DNA of 19,444 nt from Candidatus Woesearchaeota archaeon (GTDB taxonomy: Archaea > Nanobdellota > Nanobdellia > Woesearchaeales > JASKKU01): assembly GCA_011045925.1 (NCBI GenBank), contig DSBS01000091.1, positions 1 through 19,444 on the forward strand. Direction: 5' to 3'. The notes below the pieces were generated by a model, which had not been told where the DNA came from, did no database searches, and was given only the letters and a program-made list of their open reading frames with translations. This document shows positions 6,919-14,661 of this stretch, one piece after another. Position 1 is the first letter of the stretch. Each line of letters begins with the position of its first letter. Position numbers and translations under genes: made by a program.

Positions 6919-7605
6919 TTAATCAGCAAGCAGAATCTCAATCCTTTCTTTTCCTTTCCCAATGTTAGCCCTCTTAAGCCTTATCCTGCCAATCTCTCTG
7001 GTGTTCTTTACATGAAGGCCTGAGCAGGGCATATCCCACTCGCCACATTTCCAGTGAAATATTTGCTCAGCCCCTTCGCCCTTTTCCTCTTGCCAGATGC
7101 TTATTTCGTGGCCTTCATTAATAAAGGCATTAGCTTTCTGCTCTGTTTCAGCCAGAGGCCCGGATATGTTATGGTCGCAGGAATAATCCAGCCGGGCTTT
7201 GCTTGAGCTAACATTTGAGCCTATTGTTTCATCGTTTCCGGAAACATCCTGAAACACATAAGAAACAACATGTGCAGCAGAATGAAGCCTCATAAGCTTT
7301 TTTCTCTTCTCCCAGTCAAGCTCAATGGTTACAGAGTCTCCCTCTTTAAAATCCGGCTCTCTCTCCAGCTCATACTCTATTGCCTTTTCTCCTTTAAGCT
7401 CAGCAAGCCCAGAGCCAGATACGCTTATCCCGCCAATCCAGCCTGAGTCAGACTCCTGCCCTCCGGAAAAGGAAAAAAGAATGGTTTTGTCCGGAATTAC
7501 CTTATTTTCCTGCTTTCTCAGTATTCTGGCCTCGGCCTTTTGCAGGTAAGAATCCGATAAAAACAGCCTTTCCTGAATTTTTTCTCCAGCATTGCCTTTC
7601 ATCAT
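6919..7605 (-). CDS. alaX: AlaX-type alanyl-tRNA editing protein
   Basis: A 228-residue free-standing homologue of the AlaRS editing domain. It hydrolyses Ser- (or Gly-) mischarged tRNA-Ala in trans. The N-terminal beta-barrel part carries FSFSGGQESDSGWI (45-57), matching the GGQ-D-G element of longer AlaX proteins. The zinc-binding catalytic residues are His108 and His112 (LHSAAHVV) and Cys194 and His198 (PCSGLHVKNTREIG). The usual CGGTH is here CSGLH, a variant worth noting. ATG 7605 is chosen because an AGGAG (7612-7616) lies six bases upstream and the TATA box predicts a transcript start near 7617; the in-frame TTG at 7629 would lie before it. It is divergent from ileS and separate from the zinc-ribbon operon, which has its own promoter. 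Confidence 0.9.
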   Translation of the reverse strand: MMKGNAGEKIQERLFLSDSYLQKAEARILRKQENKVIPDKTILFSFSGGQESDSGWIGGISVSGSGLAELKGEKAIEYELEREPDFKEGDSVTIELDWEKRKKLMRLHSAAHVVSYVFQDVSGNDETIGSNVSSSKARLDYSCDHNISGPLAETEQKANAFINEGHEISIWQEEKGEGAEQIFHWKCGEWDMPCSGLHVKNTREIGRIRLKRANIGKGKERIEILLAD

Positions 7606-7639
7606 AATCAGCTCCTTTTCTAGATACAAACAAAAATCT

Positions 7640-7647
7640 TTATAAAA
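7640..7647 (-). promoter_or_regulatory. TATA-like box for alaX
   Basis: TTTTATAA on the minus strand. The predicted start is near 7617, giving a leader of about 12 bases that just contains the AGGAG ribosome binding site. Confidence 0.55.
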
Positions 7648-7702
7648 TTATTCCTTTTCCTTAGGGTTTGAAACAAAATAAGCATGATGTTTTGTTTTTT
7701 TA

Positions 7703-7707
7703 AGGTG
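7703..7707 (+). promoter_or_regulatory. Ribosome binding site of ileS
   Basis: AGGTG, eight bases before the ATG at 7716 and complementary to the archaeal 16S 3' end. Unlike most unit-heading genes here, ileS therefore appears to have a leader. No strong TATA box is visible upstream; an AT-rich element at about 7671-7680 is the best candidate. Confidence 0.5.
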
Positions 7708-7715
7708 TACGCTAA

Positions 7716-10700
7716 ATGAGATACTCTCCGGCAGATGTGGAAAAGGATGTGCAGTCTTTCTGGGATAAGTCGCAGGTTTACCAGAAGTCTAAAGCCAGGT
7801 CAAAAGGCAGGCGTTTCTACTTTTTAGACGGACCTCCATACACATCAGGCAAAGTGCATATAGGCACAGCCTGGAATAAGTCGCTTAAAGATACTTTCCT
7901 CAGGTATAAGAGGATGAAGGGCTTTGATGTCTGGGACAGGGCTGGCTACGATATGCACGGCCTTCCGGTTGAAAATAAAGTCTTTGAAAAACTAGCGTTT
8001 AAGTCAAAGGAAGAAGCTGTTTCTTACGGCACGGAGAAGTTCATAAAGGAATGCAGGGATTTTGCTTTAAAGAATCTTAAAGAGATGAATTCAGATTTTC
8101 ATCAGCTCGGGGTTTGGATGGATTTTGATAATGCTTATATGCCAATCACTAATGATTTTATCTCAGGAACATGGTACTTAATAAAGAAAGCTGATGAGAA
8201 AAAAAGGCTCTACAAGGGAAAGAAAACAATGCAGTGGTGCTCACACTGTGCAACAGCGCTTGCAAAGCACGAGCTCGAGTATAGGAATGTTACAGATAAC
8301 TCTATTTTTGTTAAATTCCCAGTGAAGGGAGAGAAAAACAGTTTTTTGCTTATCTGGACTACTACGCCCTGGACTATTCCCTTTAACCTGGGAATTATGG
8401 CTAACCCCGAGCTTGAGTATGTAAAGGCAAAAGTTGGTGATGAGCACTGGATTCTTGCAAAAGGCCTTGCGAATATGGTTATTAGCGTATTCTCATCCCC
8501 GGATTATGAGATTGAGGAAAGCTTTACCGGGGACAAGCTGGAAGGCTTGGAGTATCTCCACCCTTTTGAAAACGAGCTTGGCGCAGCCTATTCTGAGCTA
8601 AAAAAGAGCCACCCAAAAGTACATACTGTGGTAATGAGCACAGAGTTTGTTGACTTAAGCGCAGGCTCGGGACTGGTGCATATGGCCCCTGGATGCGGCC
8701 CGGAAGACTATGAGGTTGGCAGAAGAAATAACATTCCGGCATTTAACAATCTTGATGAGTATGGCGTTTTTCCTGATGAAGCCGGGCCCTTTTCCGGGCT
8801 GGTGGCAAGAAAGGATGACAATGCTTTTGTTGAAGCACTTGAAAAAAGCGGTGCAATCATCGGGGCCCAGGAGGTTGAGCACGATTATCCATTTTGCTGG
8901 AGATGCCATAATCCTGTAATCTTCAGGACGACAGAGCAGTGGTTCTTTAAGGTTGAAGACTTAAAAGAGAAGATGAGGGATTTTAATAGGTCAATACATT
9001 GGATGCCTGATTGGGCGGGGGCAAAGTGGTTTGATTCCTGGCTGGAAAACCTAAGAGACAACAGCATTACCAGGCAGAGGTTCTGGGGAACGCCTGTTCC
9101 TATATGGGAATGCGAAAACTGCGGAAGCTATCATGTAATTGGCTCGCTTAAAGAGCTGGAAGACAAAGCCATTGGTGAGGTTCCCAAAGACCTTCACAAG
9201 CCCTGGATTGATGAAGTTAAAATAAAATGCGCTAAATGCCAGAAACAGGCTTCAAGAATTCCAGATGTCCTCGATGTTTGGGTTGACTCTGGTACAGTCT
9301 CATGGAACTGCCTGGATTTTCCTGGAAATGAAGAGAATTTCAAAAAGCTCTTTCCTCCGGATTTTATCCTTGAAGGAAAAGACCAGATAAGGGGCTGGTT
9401 TAACCTTCTAATGGTTTCAGGCATAATTGCTTTTGATAAGCCCAGCTTCAAAAGCGTTTATATGCACGGGTTTGTTCAGGGCACAGAGGGAGAAAAGATG
9501 TCAAAATCCCTTGGAAATGTAATAACACCACAGGAGATTGTTTCAAAGTATGGTGCAGACGCTTTGAGGTTTTATATGATTGGCGCAGCAAACCCTGGCT
9601 TAGACCTAAACTTCAGCACCGAAGAGCTGGAGAACAAGTTCAGGAGCCTTAATGTTCTCTGGAACCTTCATAGTTTTCTTCTTGAGTCATGCAGGCTTGC
9701 TAAGTTTAATTTTTCTGCAAAAAATCCAGGAGAGATGCTTCCCACCCTTAAGCTGGAAGACAGGGCAATGCTTTCAAAGGCAAACACAGCATTAAGAAAG
9801 GCAGGAGACTTAATGGAAAAAATGCAGGCAGAGATTATCCCTGGCCTGGTTGAAGAGCTTTTCCTTGGAATCTCGAGAGATTATGTACAGGTTGTAAGGG
9901 AACGCCTTCAGTCGGACAATCCTGAAGAAAGGGATGCAGTCCTGTTTACAATGTGCTATTCCCTGCTTTGCGCCCTTAAGCTTCTCTCAATCATAGCCCC
10001 TTTTATATCAGAAAAAACCTACCAGAATCTTAAGCCTATCCTTGGCACAAGCGAGGAGAGCATACACCTTTTTAACTGGCCTGAGCCGGACGAGTCTCTT
10101 GTTGATGAGAAGTCAGAGAGGCTTTTCTCATTATCTCAGGAGATAATATCCCTTGTGCTTAATGTAAGAGACAAGGTTGGGCGAGGGATTAGGTGGCCGC
10201 TAAAAAGCGTAACTGTTGTTTCTGAAGAGCCTTTGCTGGCCGAGAATAATGAGAGCATAAAAAGCCTTATCTCTAGTTATGCAAATATAAAAGAGGTATA
10301 CTTTGTTAAAGAAGACAGGAGAATCAAAAGAAGCGTAAGAATCAACCCCGAGGAGCTTTGTGAGTTTGATGAAGCCACTCAGGCGAAGATTATTGCTTCA
10401 GTATCAACCACGTCTAAAGAGTCAATTCTTGCCCACCTGAAAGCCTCAAAAGCCCTGGAAATCACTATTGACGGCTCCAAGAAATCTTTAGATGCCTCAA
10501 AATTTATCTTTGAGTCATCGGTTGATGAGCCTTTCTCTTTAGCCCAGTCTCTCTCCGAGGGCCTGTTTGTGATTGTTGATAAGTCTGTTACTGAACAGCT
10601 TGAAAACGAAGGGTACTTAAGAGAAATAATCCGAAGGGTTCAGAACAGCAGGAAAGAGCTTAGGCTGACTAAAGACAGGAAAATTTCATTATACATCAAA

Positions 10701-10880
10701 GCCCCAAAGCAATTAGCAAAGCACCTTAACAGCAGTTTGGATGAGCTTTCAAGAAAAACAGGCTCAAATAAAGTAAAGATAACAGATGTTGACCCTTTGA
10801 AGAAAATTGATTATTCAAAAGATTATAAAGTAAAAGACTATCATTTTAAGGTATTTATTGGCTTAAATGATGAAAATTAA
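7716..10880 (+). CDS. ileS: Isoleucyl-tRNA synthetase
   Basis: A 1054-residue class I synthetase that charges tRNA-Ile. The catalytic signatures are HIGT in PPYTSGKVHIGTAWNK (HIGT about 48-51; HxGT is normal for archaeal IleRS) and KMSKS at 594-598. The CP1 editing domain lies between, with WTTTPWTIPFN and MAPGCGPEDYEVG. Cys pairs (CWRCH, CENC, CAKC) mark Zn-binding segments. The anticodon-binding helical domain (about 670-830) is followed by a C-terminal extension of archaeal/eukaryotic type. Length agrees with that family. The start has an AGGTG eight bases upstream. It is a single gene with 83 bases to the next, and is divergent from alaX. Confidence 0.98.
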   Translation: MRYSPADVEKDVQSFWDKSQVYQKSKARSKGRRFYFLDGPPYTSGKVHIGTAWNKSLKDTFLRYKRMKGFDVWDRAGYDMHGLPVENKVFEKLAFKSKEEAVSYGTEKFIKECRDFALKNLKEMNSDFHQLGVWMDFDNAYMPITNDFISGTWYLIKKADEKKRLYKGKKTMQWCSHCATALAKHELEYRNVTDNSIFVKFPVKGEKNSFLLIWTTTPWTIPFNLGIMANPELEYVKAKVGDEHWILAKGLANMVISVFSSPDYEIEESFTGDKLEGLEYLHPFENELGAAYSELKKSHPKVHTVVMSTEFVDLSAGSGLVHMAPGCGPEDYEVGRRNNIPAFNNLDEYGVFPDEAGPFSGLVARKDDNAFVEALEKSGAIIGAQEVEHDYPFCWRCHNPVIFRTTEQWFFKVEDLKEKMRDFNRSIHWMPDWAGAKWFDSWLENLRDNSITRQRFWGTPVPIWECENCGSYHVIGSLKELEDKAIGEVPKDLHKPWIDEVKIKCAKCQKQASRIPDVLDVWVDSGTVSWNCLDFPGNEENFKKLFPPDFILEGKDQIRGWFNLLMVSGIIAFDKPSFKSVYMHGFVQGTEGEKMSKSLGNVITPQEIVSKYGADALRFYMIGAANPGLDLNFSTEELENKFRSLNVLWNLHSFLLESCRLAKFNFSAKNPGEMLPTLKLEDRAMLSKANTALRKAGDLMEKMQAEIIPGLVEELFLGISRDYVQVVRERLQSDNPEERDAVLFTMCYSLLCALKLLSIIAPFISEKTYQNLKPILGTSEESIHLFNWPEPDESLVDEKSERLFSLSQEIISLVLNVRDKVGRGIRWPLKSVTVVSEEPLLAENNESIKSLISSYANIKEVYFVKEDRRIKRSVRINPEELCEFDEATQAKIIASVSTTSKESILAHLKASKALEITIDGSKKSLDASKFIFESSVDEPFSLAQSLSEGLFVIVDKSVTEQLENEGYLREIIRRVQNSRKELRLTKDRKISLYIKAPKQLAKHLNSSLDELSRKTGSNKVKITDVDPLKKIDYSKDYKVKDYHFKVFIGLNDEN

Positions 10881-10895
10881 TTTATTCAAGAAGCT

Positions 10896-10919
10896 TTGTT
10901 GTTACATTATAGCCAACAA
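10896..10919. other. Weak inverted repeat downstream of ileS
   Basis: A six-base perfect stem (TTGTTG, 10896-10901; CAACAA, 10914-10919) with a 12-base loop, 16 bases after the ileS stop. No T-run follows it on the + strand. It could stabilise the 3' end, or be chance in an AT-rich gap. Confidence 0.2.
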
Positions 10920-10935
10920 GTTATCTAAAAGAGGA

Positions 10936-10945
10936 GATTTATAAG
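10936..10945 (+). promoter_or_regulatory. TATA-like box for the DHH gene
   Basis: GATTTATAAG, centred about 24 bases before the ATG at 10964, consistent with a leaderless transcript and separate transcription from ileS. Confidence 0.5.
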
Positions 10946-10963
10946 AAATAAAAGGTAAAAAAT

Positions 10964-11992
10964 ATGGTTTCTTACAAGGAGATTAAAAAAGAGCTGGACT
11001 TCTGCAACAACCCTGTTTTTTTTTTTGATGATGACCCTGATGGCTTATCTTCTTTTATCCAGTTTTATAAGTACAAAAAGCAGGGAAAAGGCACAGTTGT
11101 AAAAAGCTCACCGGCTCTTCCAGGTGCTTACTCTTCAGGGATTGGTGAAGAGAATGACAAAATATTCATACTTGACAAGCCCATGGTTGAGAAGGGCTTT
11201 TTTGAAGCTGCTTATTCAAGGAAGCTTCCGGTAGTCTGGATTGACCATCATGAGCCTCAGCTGTTTCCAGACAGCGTTAAATACTTTAACCCACGAATAA
11301 ACGGAGGAAAAAACATTCCCGTATCTCAAGTCTGCTATAATGCAGTTAAAGAAAGCCAGTGGATTGCTGCAATCGGGATTATTGGAGACTGGTTTATTCC
11401 TCCTTTCCTTAAAGAGCTGGCCTTGCAGTTTCCCGACCTTATTTCCTCAAGGATAAAAGCCCCTGAGCAGGCTCTTTTTAACACACCTTTTGGAAGGCTT
11501 GTTAAGATTTTTTCATTCAACCTTAAAGGGACAAAGAGGGAGATTGATAAGTCCCTGGAAGCACTGATTAAAGTAGAAAGCCCGTATGTTGTGCTTTCCC
11601 AGTCAACACCTGAAGGCAAGTATGTTTACAAAAGATTCTGGCGTGTTAATGAAGAATATGAGTTTCACCTTCGCACAGCCTCAGCCTCTGTTTCATCAAA
11701 AGACCAAATCTTGTTTTACATCTATGATTCTTCCCAAAGCTTTACAAGCGATATATCAAATGAGCTATTGTTTAGGTTTCCAAAAAAGGTAATAATCGTG
11801 GGAAAAGAAAAAAGGGGCTATGTAAGGCTGAGCGTAAGGTCTTCAGTTTTTATACTGCCCAAAATGCTTGAAAAAGCGCTTGAAGGGCTTGACGGGTATT
11901 CCGGGGGGCACGAGCATGCCTGCGGGGCAAACGTAAGGCTTGACCAGGTTGACCAATTTCTTAATAATCTTAAAAAAGAGCTGAAAGCTTAA
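10964..11992 (+). CDS. DHH-family phosphoesterase (RecJ/NrnA-like nuclease)
   Basis: A 342-residue predicted metal-dependent phosphoesterase. The DHH domain motifs are FFFDDDPDGLSS (D22-D23-D24-P-D26), ILD (Asp71), IDHHEP (D94-H95-H96) and IGDW (Asp142). A C-terminal DHHA1-like domain ends with GGHEHACGANV (from 314), the substrate-binding GGH element. All metal-binding positions appear kept, so it should be an active nuclease or oligoribonuclease rather than an inactive Cdc45-like protein. Archaeal members of this superfamily include RecJ-like/GAN exonucleases and oligoribonucleases, and the sequence alone does not decide which. The ATG at 10964 is set by TATA spacing. An 11-base T run (11016-11026) encodes the Phe residues just before the first metal motif. 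It lies upstream of the KH-top6B-top6A cluster. Confidence 0.85.
   Translation: MVSYKEIKKELDFCNNPVFFFDDDPDGLSSFIQFYKYKKQGKGTVVKSSPALPGAYSSGIGEENDKIFILDKPMVEKGFFEAAYSRKLPVVWIDHHEPQLFPDSVKYFNPRINGGKNIPVSQVCYNAVKESQWIAAIGIIGDWFIPPFLKELALQFPDLISSRIKAPEQALFNTPFGRLVKIFSFNLKGTKREIDKSLEALIKVESPYVVLSQSTPEGKYVYKRFWRVNEEYEFHLRTASASVSSKDQILFYIYDSSQSFTSDISNELLFRFPKKVIIVGKEKRGYVRLSVRSSVFILPKMLEKALEGLDGYSGGHEHACGANVRLDQVDQFLNNLKKELKA
11016..11026 (+). repeat. 11-base T homopolymer inside the DHH gene
   Basis: Eleven consecutive T residues encode part of V-F-F-F directly before the catalytic DDDPD. A one-base change would abolish the active site, making this a potential slippage site or a sequencing-error hotspot. 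Confidence 0.9.
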
Positions 11993-12038
11993 AATAACCA
12001 CAATAAAGGTGCCGGGCTTTATGCTGGTTTCAGTTAAA

Positions 12039-12046
12039 TTTAAAAA
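12039..12046 (+). promoter_or_regulatory. TATA-like box for the KH-top6B-top6A operon
   Basis: TTTAAAAA inside AATTTAAAAAAG. The predicted transcript start coincides with the ATG at 12069. The in-frame GTG 12009 and ATG 12021 lie upstream of the box and are therefore rejected as starts. Confidence 0.6.
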
Positions 12047-12068
12047 AGCCCTGCTTTCTCTTTCTTTT

Positions 12069-12707
12069 ATGGCCTCCAAAGAAAAACCCCCTTCAGGGAC
12101 AAAAAGTGCCCCTGCTGAAAAGCCTTTTGACAAAGACTCTGAAGACTCTGAAGATTACTCATATTCAGATGAAGTAAGGATTCCAAAAGAAAGGGTTGCA
12201 GTTCTTATCGGTAAGAAAGGCTCAGAAAAGAAGGAGCTTGAGCAGGCGGGAAACTCAAGGTTGCAGGTAGACAGCAAAGAAGGCTTTGTAAGAATTTCTT
12301 CAAAAGACCCTGTAAGGGTTATGCAGATGCATGATGTTGTGCTTGCTGTTGGAAGAGGCTTTAATCCCCAGATTGCAAGGCTCCTTTTTAAAACAGATTA
12401 TGTGCTGGAAGTCCTTGACATTGAGGCGTACTCAAGAAGCAAAAACAAGTCAATAAGGCTGAAAGGCAGGGTAATAGGAGAAGAGGGCAAGGCAAGAAGG
12501 ATTATTGAGGAGCTTACAGAAACATACATCTCTGTCTTTGGAAAGACAATCTCGATAATAGGCCAGGCTTATAATGTCTCTATCTGCAGAAGGGCTGTTG
12601 AATCTCTTCTTTCGGGAAGCCCGCATTCAAGCGTCTATTTCTGGCTTGAGAAAAAAAGAAAAGAGCTTAAATACCAGGACTTTTTAGGACAGGATATATT
12701 GAAATAA
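12069..12707 (+). CDS. Two-KH-domain RNA-binding protein (Dim2/Pno1-like rRNA processing factor)
   Basis: A 212-residue RNA-binding protein expected to act in small-subunit rRNA maturation. An acidic low-complexity N-terminus (about 1-33, repeated D-S-E-D units) precedes KH1 (about 35-95, VAVLIGKKG with GKKG at 48-51) and KH2 (about 110-190, RVIGEEGKARRIIEELT with GEEG at 137-140, then ISIIG). This is the archaeal Dim2/Pno1/Krr1-like family. The ATG at 12069 is exactly where the TATA box predicts initiation. It lies 16 bases before top6B. In many archaea this KH gene is found with the Rio1 kinase, eIF1A and topoisomerase VI genes, and the KH-top6B-top6A part of that order is kept here. Confidence 0.9.
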   Translation: MASKEKPPSGTKSAPAEKPFDKDSEDSEDYSYSDEVRIPKERVAVLIGKKGSEKKELEQAGNSRLQVDSKEGFVRISSKDPVRVMQMHDVVLAVGRGFNPQIARLLFKTDYVLEVLDIEAYSRSKNKSIRLKGRVIGEEGKARRIIEELTETYISVFGKTISIIGQAYNVSICRRAVESLLSGSPHSSVYFWLEKKRKELKYQDFLGQDILK

Positions 12708-12713
12708 TACTTG

Positions 12714-12719
12714 AGGTGG
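12714..12719 (+). promoter_or_regulatory. Ribosome binding site that fixes the TTG start of top6B
   Basis: AGGTGG, ending four bases before the TTG at 12724. No ATG occurs in frame until codon 115, inside the ATPase N-box, so this site and the TTG decide the start. Confidence 0.65.
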
Positions 12720-12723
12720 AAAC

Positions 12724-14661
12724 TTGTCAGAAGATATAACCGTTGACTCAGCGTTGAAAAAAGAGCTTCAGTCAAAGCTCAGCTTTGCAGAAAAGCCAGG
12801 AGCAAAAGAGAGCCAGGGCAGTGAGGCAACGCAAACCCGGGAAACCCAGCTTTCACAGGTCTCACAAGAAGCCGTAGAAAAAAAAGAACAAAAACAACAA
12901 AAACAAAAGAAGCCAAAGAGCATTAAACCTGATGAGGTCACAGCAGCAGAAAGGCTTTCAAAAGGACAGAGAGACATCTCGGTTGCCGAGTTCTTTGAGA
13001 AAAACAGGCATCTTCTTGGCTTTGACAACAAGAGAAAAGCCCTGCTTACCACAGTAAAGGAAGCTATGGATAATGCTTTGGATGCATGTGAGGAAGCAGA
13101 AGCCCTTCCTGAAATATATGTTGAAATAATAAACATGGGCCAGGATAGGTTCAGGATAATAATTGAAGACAACGGCCCTGGAATAGTCAAAAAGAACATC
13201 CCTTTTGTTTTTGCCAAGCTTCTTTACGGCTCTAAGTTTCACTCCCTTAGGCAGAACAGGGGCCAACAGGGAATAGGCATTTCTGCAGCAGTGCTCTATG
13301 CACAGCTGACAAGCGGAAGACCCACAAGAATCACTTCAAAGATTGGAGCAAACCACTCAGCACACTATTATGAGCTCAGGATAAACACCCTGAAAAACGA
13401 GCCTGAGATAATTAAAGATGAGGTCAAGGAATGGGATAAGCCGCATGGAACACGAATAGAGCTTGACCTTGAGGCATCTTACTACAAAGGAGCGCAGTCT
13501 GTTGATGAGTACATAAAGCAGACAGCAATAGTCAACCCACACGCAACGATTGTTTATGTAACCCCTGATGGCGAGCAGAGGATTTATGCGAGGGCTTCCG
13601 AAGACCTTCCAAAGCAGCCAAAGGCAATAAAGCCCCACCCTTACGGAGTTGAATTGGGAATACTTATGAAAATGCTCTCTTCCACGCCTCAGAAAACAGT
13701 AAGCAGGTTTCTATGCTCAGATTTTTCAAGGGTAACAAGCAAGACAGCAAATGAAATCCTGGAAAAAGCCTCTGTTGAGCCAGGCTCAAAGCCAAAGAAG
13801 CTTACAAGGGATGATGCCGAGAGGATTATTAATGCAATCCGCTCTGTAAAGATAATGGCCCCGCCTTCGGATTGCATCTCTCCAATTAGCGAGGAGCTGG
13901 TTGAAAAAGGCTTAAAGAAGGAGATTAATGCCGAGTTTTATGCTGTTGTAAGCAGGCCACCCTCAGTTTACAGGGGCTATCCCTTTGTAATTGAAGCTGG
14001 CCTTGCTTACGGAGGAAATATGCCAAAAGACACTTCTGCTTCTGTTTTAAGGTTTGCAAACAGGATACCCTTGCTTTACCAGGCAGGCTCATGCTCATTC
14101 ACAAAAACTGTGATTGCAACAGACTGGAGGAATTACGGCCTTTCACAGCCGCGGGGCTCTCCGCCTGTTGGGCCTTTGCTAGTTCTTGTCCATATCGCTT
14201 CTGTCTGGGTTCCATATACCAGCGAGGCAAAAGAGGCAATTGCCAGCTATCCCGAGATTATAAAGGAGGTAAAGCTTGCAATGCAGGAGCTTGGAAGAAA
14301 GCTTTCAAGATACATCTCAAAGAAAAGAAGTGTCCAGGATGAGATTAAAAAGAGAGGCTATATTGAGAAATATATCCCGCACATTGCACTGGCAATTGAT
14401 GAGATGCTTGAGCTTGGAGAGCCTGTAAGGATTCAGATAGAAGAAAGGCTAAAGGAAATACTTGAGAAAAAGCGCGGAAAGATTGAAAGCATCGAGTTTG
14501 ATGAAAACGCAAACAAAGATTACGATGAAGAGTTTGCAGTCAAAAGGACTGCCGCCGGAATACTGGATGACGACTATCTGGACGAAGAGCAGGGCTCAGG
14601 GAAACAAAGCAGCGAAGGCAAAAAACCAGGAAACGAAAATGAAGGTGAGAAAGATGAATGA
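12724..14661 (+). CDS. top6B: DNA topoisomerase VI subunit B
   Basis: A 645-residue ATPase subunit of the type IIB topoisomerase that relaxes and decatenates DNA as an A2B2 complex. An extra N-terminal region of about 75 residues is rich in Gln/Lys/Ser. The conserved part then begins with ISVAEFFEKNRHLLGFDNKRKALL. GHKL motifs are KEAMDNALDA (Asn117), EDNGPGI (148-154) and GQQGIGIS (180-187). Helix-two-turn-helix and transducer domains follow, with a charged Asp/Glu/Lys tail after about 590. At 645 residues it is longer than the approximately 530-residue Sulfolobus enzyme because of both tails. The TTG start is supported by AGGTGG. The stop overlaps the top6A start by eight bases, implying coupled synthesis of the two subunits. 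Confidence 0.96.
   Translation: MSEDITVDSALKKELQSKLSFAEKPGAKESQGSEATQTRETQLSQVSQEAVEKKEQKQQKQKKPKSIKPDEVTAAERLSKGQRDISVAEFFEKNRHLLGFDNKRKALLTTVKEAMDNALDACEEAEALPEIYVEIINMGQDRFRIIIEDNGPGIVKKNIPFVFAKLLYGSKFHSLRQNRGQQGIGISAAVLYAQLTSGRPTRITSKIGANHSAHYYELRINTLKNEPEIIKDEVKEWDKPHGTRIELDLEASYYKGAQSVDEYIKQTAIVNPHATIVYVTPDGEQRIYARASEDLPKQPKAIKPHPYGVELGILMKMLSSTPQKTVSRFLCSDFSRVTSKTANEILEKASVEPGSKPKKLTRDDAERIINAIRSVKIMAPPSDCISPISEELVEKGLKKEINAEFYAVVSRPPSVYRGYPFVIEAGLAYGGNMPKDTSASVLRFANRIPLLYQAGSCSFTKTVIATDWRNYGLSQPRGSPPVGPLLVLVHIASVWVPYTSEAKEAIASYPEIIKEVKLAMQELGRKLSRYISKKRSVQDEIKKRGYIEKYIPHIALAIDEMLELGEPVRIQIEERLKEILEKKRGKIESIEFDENANKDYDEEFAVKRTAAGILDDDYLDEEQGSGKQSSEGKKPGNENEGEKDE
14643..14648 (+). promoter_or_regulatory. 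Ribosome binding site of top6A, inside top6B
   Basis: AGGTGA, five bases before the ATG at 14654. It selects this ATG over the in-frame ATG at 14639 and over the longer upstream open frame inside top6B. Confidence 0.7.

Noticed and set aside
7858..7869. IleRS HIGT instead of HIGH, as a possible inactivating change
   Set aside because: HIGT/HLGT is the normal form in archaeal isoleucyl-tRNA synthetases, and KMSKS is intact.
12009..12068. Longer KH protein starting at GTG 12009 or ATG 12021
   Set aside because: The TATA box (12039-12046) lies inside this extension and predicts initiation exactly at ATG 12069.
12768..13266. Long antisense open frames under top6B (and similar ones under mutS, mutL, ileS and the Dph2-like gene)
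   Set aside because: They shadow strongly conserved coding sequence, have no recognisable domains and no promoter or ribosome binding site.
14462..14653. Upstream in-frame extension of top6A within top6B
   Set aside because: The top6B frame is clearly coding there, and an AGGTGA site sits just before the ATG at 14654, which gives a normal Top6A N-terminus.
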